Assembly (NCBI RefSeq): GCF_001648595.1
Contig: NZ_LBAW01000006.1
Span: 62,001 to 126,000, forward strand
Length of the DNA stretch: 64,000 nucleotides
From: Legionella bozemanae
Lineage (GTDB): Bacteria; Pseudomonadota; Gammaproteobacteria; Legionellales; Legionellaceae
Direction: 5' to 3'
Shown: piece by piece, positions 54,673 to 61,718 of the stretch
Position numbering within the stretch: position 1 is the first letter of the stretch
Layout: each line of letters starts with the position of its first letter
The notes under the pieces: model-generated
Database searches by the model: none
What the model was told of the DNA's origin: nothing
The model's input: the letters and a program-made list of their open reading frames with translations, nothing else
Position numbers and translations under genes: made by a program

Positions 54673-55515
54673 TCAACTATCTTCTTGACTAAATCTAATT
54701 ACTCGCCCTGAGCTCGTTAAAACCCGACCCTGCATAGAGTCAATAAGCTTAACTACCCCATATCCTGCGATTTTTGATCCTTCTCTTACTGTAAGTGTAG
54801 AACCATTTGTGCCAATTAGCCAAGCCCGACCAGGAATTACTGCATTTATATAGTAAATTATTTGCGAAGATGCTGGTTTAATGTGTATTACTCGCTTAAC
54901 AGGTTTAGGTTTTGTCCGCTCTATTAGTACATTAATTACTTCTGATTGCTTCACAACCTGATTATTCAAATCGCTAATTACCTGATTTAGTTTTGTAATT
55001 TGTGCATTTAATGCGTTTACATTATTATTGATGTTGCTTACTTGCTGGTTCATTGAGCTCACCTCGGATTGAACGGTTTGTTGGCTCGACTCAATAGACG
55101 CTACTTTCTGTTGTAACGCTGCACTCTCTTGAACCATTGGAGGAGGTGTCTGTTGGACTACTGGTTGTTGGACTGGTTGTTGAACTTCCGGTTGTTGCTG
55201 AATTGGCGCAGGTGGAATCTCAGCTTCCTTCGGCTGCGGCGTTATTTCCGCTATAGGAGCAGGAGTCTCTGTCTCTTTAGGAGTGGGAGTAGATTTAGAG
55301 AACATCCCGCCGATAAATTTATACATCAACATCGCAAAAATAATTATACCTACCGCAATTAACGCATTACGTTTGATATTTTTTGGGGGCTCCCTCCCCC
55401 CTGATCCTGCAGAGGGAGAACTTGTTGAATCAAACTCTGAACTCTCAAGCGGTTCGTTCTCAAGAGAATCTAACTCAGCGAATTTATACTCATCATTTTG
55501 ATCATTATCTGCCAT
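54673..55515 (-). CDS. icmG: Dot/Icm core-complex protein IcmG (DotF)
   Basis: 280 aa, slightly longer than L. pneumophila DotF (269). The acidic cytoplasmic N-terminus (1-46) leads to one transmembrane helix (48-68, NALIAVGIIIFAMLMYKF), then a Pro/Gln-rich linker (75-130), a coiled coil (135-200) and a C-terminal beta domain (205-280, IYYINAVIPGRAWLIGTNGS). Bitopic partner of DotG. The linker has variable PQPxE and QQPVVQQ repeats. Confidence 0.95.
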   Translation of the reverse strand: MADNDQNDEYKFAELDSLENEPLESSEFDSTSSPSAGSGGREPPKNIKRNALIAVGIIIFAMLMYKFIGGMFSKSTPTPKETETPAPIAEITPQPKEAEIPPAPIQQQPEVQQPVQQPVVQQTPPPMVQESAALQQKVASIESSQQTVQSEVSSMNQQVSNINNNVNALNAQITKLNQVISDLNNQVVKQSEVINVLIERTKPKPVKRVIHIKPASSQIIYYINAVIPGRAWLIGTNGSTLTVREGSKIAGYGVVKLIDSMQGRVLTSSGRVIRFSQEDS

Positions 55516-55532
55516 TTTTACCTACCATCAAA

Positions 55533-58500
55533 TTAAATAGATTTTACATCCTGAGTAAATAAAACCCCCACAGGAGTTCCTGCATAGACCTCAACAGTTG
55601 TAGGTGTATTAAATAATACTTGTGCTTGCTGTCCCCATGTCTTACCAACAGTAGCCAAACCAATCACAGCATTTTCTAGTGTAGAACGACCAACACCATT
55701 TGCAATGGTTACGTTATTGCCCCCACCTGTACCTCCAATGGTAACCGTAGTATTAGCAGACTGGAATGCATTACCAAAGCCCTCTAAAAACGAGGAAGCA
55801 AACAATGAACCGTATCTCAGTAAATAATGGTTATTTGTTTTACTGGAAAGGGCGGTTCTTGCAGTATTTGGATCAATTGCATAAGCAGAGATCGGGATTG
55901 TTTTTGGCGCGCCTGGAATTGACATCGTATTAAATGTAATAATCATTTTATTGGCATTCGACGGTAAATTAAAACTACCAATGAGCTTGGCACCCTTAAG
56001 TCTTCCCGAAACGATACTCGCAAGAATAGGGCCTGGCTCATCACTATTCACTGAGGTATCAATTACAGCGAAAAGTACGTCGCCTGTTTTAATCATATTC
56101 ACTTGCGTCGTAGATACAGTAGTCGTTGAAGCCTGAACAGCACCTGGCCCTCCAGCAGCTCCCGCAGCTACCACTTTCTCATCTTCCTTATTTCCTGCGG
56201 TATAACTCTGTGTAGGTACATTTTTCCAATCTGCAATTAATTGGTTCGCAGCCGTTAGCATATCAGAAGTTTTTTGCTGAATTTTTTGTTGGTATTTTTG
56301 TTCAGCTTGCTGCTGGTTTTGTTTGTTGATAATGGCTTGCAACTGTTGATTACTCGCAGCAGAGCCTGGAAGTGTTACTGCAGCTCCTCCTGGGCCTTGG
56401 CCTAGTGTGGGAACTCCACCAATGTTAAATGCACCTTGCTGAATATTTGGTGCGCCCAAGCCTGCAACTTGTGAGCCTTCAGAAGCAGTCTGAATGTTCT
56501 GCAATTCTGCTGGGCTGTATCCAGCATTTCTTAAATCAGCTGCACTAAAGCCTGCATCAGCCAATTCTTTGGCACTAAAACCCGCCGCCTTCATCTCTGC
56601 AGCTGTAAATCCTGCATCTTTTAGGTCTTTGGCACTAAATCCTGCATCTTTTAATTCTTTTGCATTAAAGCCAGCGTCTTTTAAGTCTTTAGCACTAAAA
56701 CCAGCATCTTTTAACTCTTTAGCACTAAAACCAGCATCTTTTAAGTCTTTAGCACTAAAACCAGCATCTTTTAAATCTTTAGCGCTAAAGCCTGCTGCTT
56801 TTAGTTGCGCAGCTGTAAAGCCTGCATCTTTTAAATCCTTAGCACTAAAGCCGGCATCTTTTAAGTCCTTGGCACTAAAGCCAGCGTCTTTTAAGTCTTT
56901 GGCGCTAAAGCCAGCATCTTTTAACTCTTTAGCACTAAAACCAGCATTTTTTAAATCTCTAGCACTAAAACCCGCCGCTTTGAGCTCTGCAGCTGTAAAA
57001 CCGGCATCTTTAAGCTCTTTAGCTGTATAACCGGCATCCTTTAGCGCCTTTGCAGAACATCCAAGTGTTTTCTTAATCGTCAGTGCGCTAACTCCCGCAG
57101 CTCGTGCTTTCTTCAATGACTCAACACTGCAATCTGCAACACGTCCGCTCGCAATGATATCTGCCGGGCTTAATCCCGCATTTTGCAAATCCTTGGGAGT
57201 AAATCCAGCAGCAAGCAACTGTGCTGGGGTAAATCCCGCATCAAGTAACGATTTAACATCATACCCTGCATTTTTTAACGCTTCAGCACTGCATCCATTT
57301 AACTCTTTAATCCGTTTTGCAGAAACGCCCGCTGCGAAGAGTTTTTTCAGATTATCTGGGGAACAACCTGCCGCTTTGATTTGTTCATCCGTCAACGGAG
57401 TTGCAGCTTTGATTTCCTGAGGTGTGAAACCGGCATTTGCTAAATCTGCATCAGTAAAGCCAGCGGCTTTTAACGCTTGGGCGCTACACCCCGCATATCT
57501 TTTAATTAAAGCTGCGCTCACCCCTGCTGCTTTTTCTTTTTTTAATACATCAACATCACAACCCGCTTTCTTTACATCATCAGGAGTAATACCCGGCGGC
57601 AATTCATTCTCGGCTGCTCTTATATCCGCGGCAGAATAACCTGCCTTAGCAAGATCATCTGGTGTGAATCCGGCATTTAATAAATCTCTGGCAGTAAAAC
57701 CCGCTGCCCTTAATTCTTCAGGAGTAAAACCAGCTCTTTTTAAATCTGCTGCACTAAATCCTGCATCACGCAATTCCTTAGCAGTAAAACCAGCCGCTTT
57801 TAATTGTTCTGCACTGCATCCACTTATCCGTCGAATTGCAGAAGCAGAAACTCCTGCTTTACGTAATTTAACCAGCGCATCGACATTACATCCAGCTTTT
57901 AATACATCTGCAGCAGTTATTCCAGCTGGTAAACCACTAGCTCGAGCTATCTCCTCTGGAGTATAGCCAGCTCCTTTCAATTCATCATCAGAAAAACCAG
58001 CGTCTTTCATCTCCTGGGCAGTAAAGCCTGCATTACGTAATTCACAAGCATTAAAACCACACTCCCTTAGTCTTGTGGCTGTATATCCTGCATCTTTAAG
58101 TTGCCTTGCATTAAATCCTGCAGCTTTTAATTCTTTACAGGGGCAAACTTGATCGAGCTCCCTTAAAGTATAACCATTATCTTTTAATTGCGCGCAGCTA
58201 CATGCTCCCTTTAAATCAGATAATTGTGCCCCTTGGCTAACAACCTGACTCACAGCGGTCTTGGAGCAACCTGCGTTTTGTAATGTTTGCAGCCAAAGGC
58301 TTTTTTGTGCTCCCTCTTCATTCTCGCGTGCTAATGTTGCAAAACCTACTCCTGTTTGCCCGCCTTGAGAACCAATGACCCCAACGCCCTCACCCAATGC
58401 TTGGGTTCTGATAATTGTTGGAATAGCGCTTCCACCGGTTTGCTCTGCTTTTTGTGCCTGGCTAATATTTTGTTCTTCCTGTAATTTAGCATATTGAGCC

Positions 58501-58706
58501 GTTGGGTTAAGAACACCTGGAATAGATTGGATAGTACCTGGAGTATGCCCAACAGTTGCAACTGCTGAAGGCCCAGTATTAATCGATCTTAATTTTATAT
58601 AGCCTATTACTATAGCAATCACTATCAGTACTATTGTAAAAATGATAATAACTCGTGTCCGAGTATTGGAAAAAAGTGACTTTATATTTTCTTTTCTGCC
58701 AGCCAT
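55533..58706 (-). CDS. icmE: Dot/Icm core-channel protein IcmE (DotG), VirB10-like
   Basis: 1057 aa (1048 in L. pneumophila). A transmembrane helix (about 19-40) precedes a large repeat region (about 150-735) of decapeptides of the form SAKDLKDAGF. A Gln-rich linker is followed by the VirB10-like domain (about 850-1057: MIKTGDVLFAVIDTSVNSDE, LKGAKLIGSFN, MIITFNTMSIPGAPKTIPI), which forms the outer-membrane channel. Spans the envelope. The repeat block varies in number between species. The start immediately follows the icmK stop, so it is in an operon. Confidence 0.98.
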   Translation of the reverse strand: MAGRKENIKSLFSNTRTRVIIIFTIVLIVIAIVIGYIKLRSINTGPSAVATVGHTPGTIQSIPGVLNPTAQYAKLQEEQNISQAQKAEQTGGSAIPTIIRTQALGEGVGVIGSQGGQTGVGFATLARENEEGAQKSLWLQTLQNAGCSKTAVSQVVSQGAQLSDLKGACSCAQLKDNGYTLRELDQVCPCKELKAAGFNARQLKDAGYTATRLRECGFNACELRNAGFTAQEMKDAGFSDDELKGAGYTPEEIARASGLPAGITAADVLKAGCNVDALVKLRKAGVSASAIRRISGCSAEQLKAAGFTAKELRDAGFSAADLKRAGFTPEELRAAGFTARDLLNAGFTPDDLAKAGYSAADIRAAENELPPGITPDDVKKAGCDVDVLKKEKAAGVSAALIKRYAGCSAQALKAAGFTDADLANAGFTPQEIKAATPLTDEQIKAAGCSPDNLKKLFAAGVSAKRIKELNGCSAEALKNAGYDVKSLLDAGFTPAQLLAAGFTPKDLQNAGLSPADIIASGRVADCSVESLKKARAAGVSALTIKKTLGCSAKALKDAGYTAKELKDAGFTAAELKAAGFSARDLKNAGFSAKELKDAGFSAKDLKDAGFSAKDLKDAGFSAKDLKDAGFTAAQLKAAGFSAKDLKDAGFSAKDLKDAGFSAKELKDAGFSAKDLKDAGFNAKELKDAGFSAKDLKDAGFTAAEMKAAGFSAKELADAGFSAADLRNAGYSPAELQNIQTASEGSQVAGLGAPNIQQGAFNIGGVPTLGQGPGGAAVTLPGSAASNQQLQAIINKQNQQQAEQKYQQKIQQKTSDMLTAANQLIADWKNVPTQSYTAGNKEDEKVVAAGAAGGPGAVQASTTTVSTTQVNMIKTGDVLFAVIDTSVNSDEPGPILASIVSGRLKGAKLIGSFNLPSNANKMIITFNTMSIPGAPKTIPISAYAIDPNTARTALSSKTNNHYLLRYGSLFASSFLEGFGNAFQSANTTVTIGGTGGGNNVTIANGVGRSTLENAVIGLATVGKTWGQQAQVLFNTPTTVEVYAGTPVGVLFTQDVKSI
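56500..58215 (-). repeat. Tandem 30-bp repeats inside icmE
   Basis: Decapeptide units with consensus (S/T)AK(D/E)LKDAGF. 56500-57058 holds about 18 nearly identical units in tandem. 57058-58215 holds older, diverged units grouped in super-modules, each opened by a Cys-to-GCSA segment. Coding, not CRISPR. Confidence 0.95.
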
Positions 58707-59837
58707 TTATAACCCTTCTACCTTAAGCTGCATGACCTTCCCATGCCAGGAAACTAATAACACCGGTGACTTTTGCATTTCATAAGCATGCGTCCCATCT
58801 GCGCTGGTCATACTTGCCAACCAGCCCGGTGACAATATTGTAAGATTGGTTCTAACATACATTCTGTCATTAGCTAACCATGCACGCGCATCTCCTCCAG
58901 TAATATTTAATCGTTTGCTTCCAGGAGGAGGCACACCATCTAAAACATGAAGAAGCAATTCACTCGCTGAGGGTGGGATGCCTGTTTCTAGAGGCATGGT
59001 TTTCGCATTTGGTCCAAAACCTTGAACACGCAAATCAACTCGGTAATCTACTGCTTTTTGTCCGGGTATCAGCGTCAGCATTACCGGGGTATTTAACCCT
59101 CTCAAACGGACAGCCAAATTACCATAATTGTATAATTTCATTGCTTGAATCATTATTGTATTGCTTGTTTTATCCCATTGAATATTAAATGAGTTCGGAT
59201 CCCCTAAATCATAAGCGGCAATCGGCCATGGTGCTCCGGATGAATCAAGAAAAACCAATGAAGAAACAAATCCCTGTGCCAAACGAATGACAGGCGGAGT
59301 CGAGCCAGGGGACAAATTCACAAATTGAGAAGTCGCTGTGGGCTTTGGTGGGGTGCCAGCGGGCGAAGCCTTAGCATATTCCATAGTTTCACTTATTTGT
59401 CTTAATTGAACAATTTGCTCTGTACTCAATGGATAGATGTTTCTTGTCATATCTTTAAATGCTTTATTGTCAATGATCTCTTCATCATTTTGGGTTATTG
59501 GCGCATTAGGATTAGGTGCTGCTCCTGGTGGAGGAGTTTGAGCTGGCGCTGGAGTAGGTTGTTTATAAATATTATTTGCAAGAGGAATAGGAATATTTTG
59601 CCCTTGATTTTGGGCTGGTGGAGGAGTTTGAGCTTGACCAGGAACGGGGGCTGGATTTTGCCCTGGTGGCTGATTTTGTCCTGCTGGTTGGTTTTGTGAT
59701 AAACGTTGTTGCAGTAAGCGTAACTGTTGTAAGGCTTGTTGGGCACTATCGGATTCCTGGGCGTAAGAAGAAACAGGAATCCAATAAACTATTCCACACG
59801 TCAAACAAAACTTTAAAAACCAGTTCAGCTTTTTCAT
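58707..59837 (-). CDS. icmK: Dot/Icm outer-membrane core protein IcmK (DotH)
   Basis: 376 aa. Signal peptide at 1-26 (FCLTCGIVYWIPVSSYAQ). A Pro/Gln-rich segment (45-115) is followed by the conserved domain: PLSTEQIVQLRQISETMEYA, then the VirB9-like fold PPVIRLAQGFVSSLVFLDSS, GAPWPIAAYDLGDPNSFNI. DotH joins DotC and DotD lipoproteins in the outer-membrane ring around DotG. Its start overlaps the icmL stop by one base. Confidence 0.97.
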   Translation of the reverse strand: MKKLNWFLKFCLTCGIVYWIPVSSYAQESDSAQQALQQLRLLQQRLSQNQPAGQNQPPGQNPAPVPGQAQTPPPAQNQGQNIPIPLANNIYKQPTPAPAQTPPPGAAPNPNAPITQNDEEIIDNKAFKDMTRNIYPLSTEQIVQLRQISETMEYAKASPAGTPPKPTATSQFVNLSPGSTPPVIRLAQGFVSSLVFLDSSGAPWPIAAYDLGDPNSFNIQWDKTSNTIMIQAMKLYNYGNLAVRLRGLNTPVMLTLIPGQKAVDYRVDLRVQGFGPNAKTMPLETGIPPSASELLLHVLDGVPPPGSKRLNITGGDARAWLANDRMYVRTNLTILSPGWLASMTSADGTHAYEMQKSPVLLVSWHGKVMQLKVEGL

Positions 59838-60475
59838 TAAGACACTCCACCTGCGGCAGGTCCTACAACAAATTGCGATATACCTATTCCCCTAGGCGAA
59901 TTTAAAGTAGAAACACGGGTAATTAACATAGTAACCACATTATTTTGCTGAGTAAATTCGCTGGCGCTCTGGTATGTTACTAATATAGGCATTTGTACTC
60001 GCCATGAAAAACTTCCGTTCAATACGCCTTTTTGCAAGATAATGGGAGCTCGCGTTGCTACAGCAGAAACAATCAGCTTTTTAGCCTTCACCGCATCCAG
60101 GTTATTTGATTGTTGTAACGCACTTAGAAATTGATCCCAACCTTCGGGGGTAAAAAACCCAGAGGAAGCCTGCAATTCATCTCTATAGTTGACGAAATTA
60201 TAAGTGAATGCAGCAATAGCAGCCTGATTTGCCCATTGTAATACTGCAGAATCTGATTGATTTGGCTCATTTAAAGGAAATAGAGGTGTGATCCGGCCAT
60301 TAATACTGGTTGCAAAATATTTAGGCGCTGGGGGATGGGTAATCATATACACTAATAGGGCAGCTAGGATTATATTGACAATAAGAGCAATTAACAACGC
60401 AAGTATTACTTTACGTTGACTGTCTTTATAAAATTTATTTCTTAGTGCAACTACTGTCAAGGCGTCTTCAGCCAT
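59837..60475 (-). CDS. icmL: Dot/Icm inner-membrane protein IcmL (DotI)
   Basis: 212 aa. One transmembrane helix (about 22-45, ILALLIALIVNIILAALLVYM). The periplasmic NTF2/VirB8-like domain follows: RITPLFPLNEPNQ, WANQAAIAAFTYNFVNYRDE, FFTPEGWDQFLSAL. DotI forms a complex with the short paralogue DotJ. The shared FYxxSxRK...I motif links it to icmM, 19 bp upstream. Confidence 0.97.
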   Translation of the reverse strand: MAEDALTVVALRNKFYKDSQRKVILALLIALIVNIILAALLVYMITHPPAPKYFATSINGRITPLFPLNEPNQSDSAVLQWANQAAIAAFTYNFVNYRDELQASSGFFTPEGWDQFLSALQQSNNLDAVKAKKLIVSAVATRAPIILQKGVLNGSFSWRVQMPILVTYQSASEFTQQNNVVTMLITRVSTLNSPRGIGISQFVVGPAAGGVS

Positions 60476-60494
60476 AATATCCTCTATTTATTGC

Positions 60495-60782
60495 TTATTG
60501 TGGTATCAATTTATCTTCCTCATTCTCTGCAGGTGGATCAGGAGGAAGCAATGCGTTCGATGAATAATTCGGAGCCGAAAGAGGCGTCAACTTAATAGGA
60601 GGTGCTACCCCACTTGTTGCATAAAAATCACGCTCAGGCTCTGTTAAATGAATATAGGCGATTAATAATCCAAAAATGCAATTCAGTAACAGAGAAATAA
60701 TTAACGCAATCAGCCCGCGTCTGTATGAGTTAACATAGAAATTCTTACTGCTTTTTATTACTTCCCATGCTTCACGACTCAT
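60495..60782 (-). CDS. icmM: Dot/Icm inner-membrane protein IcmM (DotJ)
   Basis: 95 aa. One transmembrane helix (about 20-44, RGLIALIISLLLNCIFGLLI). It equals the N-terminal anchor of IcmL without the periplasmic domain: KNFYVNSYRRG, then DFYATSGVAPPIKLTPLSAP. DotJ assembles with DotI. Eight base pairs after icmN. Confidence 0.94.
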   Translation of the reverse strand: MSREAWEVIKSSKNFYVNSYRRGLIALIISLLLNCIFGLLIAYIHLTEPERDFYATSGVAPPIKLTPLSAPNYSSNALLPPDPPAENEEDKLIPQ

Positions 60783-60790
60783 TCTTTCCC

Positions 60791-61348
60791 CTATGCCACA
60801 GCTCTTCTGAAAGTAATTTCTACTCGCGCATTTATTGAATTATCACCGCCTTTAGTGTATCCAATAATAGGTTTATCACTACCTAATCCTTGTGTAAAGA
60901 TAAAACGGCTATCTACTCCTTGAGACCATAGGTATTCACTAACGACTCGCGATCTGGCTAAAGTCAATGCATGCTCTCTTCTTGGCGATACATATTTATT
61001 ACTGTAACTGGCTACATTAATGGCAATTTTACGAAATTGTATTAGAAATGCGGCAACTTCATTTAATAATGGATAAGACTTCCATTTTAGATGTGGTGTT
61101 TCGGATTCAAACAAATAGCTCGCAGGAATGCTGATCATATAATCCTGACCAATAGTAATTACTTTAACCCCTTTTCTATTTAGTTTTTTAGCAAGCTTCA
61201 TGATGGTAGCATCACAGGCACCAAGAACTTTACATGGATATTTGGGCTCGTCTTTCTCCATTGCCCAATAATCACCGTTACAGGCGGTCAACGTCAATAA
61301 GGCAATCAATCCAACAGCCTGAATTAGATTAATACGTACTGATCTCAC
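60791..61348 (-). CDS. icmN: Dot/Icm lipoprotein IcmN (DotK)
   Basis: 185 aa from a GTG at 61348 with GAGG upstream. The lipobox LTLTAC gives lipidated Cys 23. The C-terminal OmpA-like peptidoglycan-binding domain (about 85-185) has INVASYSNKYVSPRREHALTLARSRVVSEYL and ends in NARVEITFRR; only its central motif SRFIFTQGLGSDKP is quoted further. A peripheral outer-membrane subunit of Dot/Icm. First gene after a 370-bp gap from icmO. Confidence 0.95.
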   Translation of the reverse strand: MRSVRINLIQAVGLIALLTLTACNGDYWAMEKDEPKYPCKVLGACDATIMKLAKKLNRKGVKVITIGQDYMISIPASYLFESETPHLKWKSYPLLNEVAAFLIQFRKIAINVASYSNKYVSPRREHALTLARSRVVSEYLWSQGVDSRFIFTQGLGSDKPIIGYTKGGDNSINARVEITFRRAVA

Positions 61349-61718
61349 TCACATTCCTCATATTTCAAATGACCACTAAAATGATTCTGACTGTAGTTCT
61401 ATTGTGTGTTCCATCTTTAAGAAAAACATACAAATCATTACGTTACAATGAATTAAATAAAATAGCTATTTTTTTAAAAATTTATTTATTGCTTTACATT
61501 TTTTTGAGTAAAAACAAAGCGCTCAGGTTTATTTTTTCACAAAAATACATAAGACAATAAAGCACTTCATTTGCCGATTTCAAGAGCGTTGTCTTCTAAA
61601 AAAGTGAGGGTTTTCTTAAGCGTCTACATATAAAGACGTTAGCCATGAATACACATGGCTAATATCTTTTGAGGGATATAATGGTGTTGACGATAAAAAT
61701 ACACAGTGAAAGGATAGG
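61349..61718. promoter_or_regulatory. 370-bp icmO-icmN spacer with hairpin and likely promoter region
   Basis: At 61639-61662 a 9-bp perfect stem (TTAGCCATG/CATGGCTAA) probably ends icmO transcription. The remainder is very AT-rich, as expected of a promoter region for the icmN-to-icmD operon. GTAAA occurs once on the minus strand (a CpxR half-site-like word), without a convincing partner. No gene seen in it. Confidence 0.45.

Noticed and set aside
56500-57058. CRISPR-like regular 30-bp repeats
   Set aside because: The repeats are contiguous without unique spacers and encode the DotG decapeptide.
56494-57966. Several long plus-strand open frames opposite icmE
   Set aside because: They are mirror frames of the 30-bp coding repeat (its complement is free of stops) and have no ribosome sites or family features.
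61369-61560. 63-codon plus-strand ORF in the icmO-icmN gap
   Set aside because: Composition and lack of a ribosome site indicate chance; the region is more likely a promoter.
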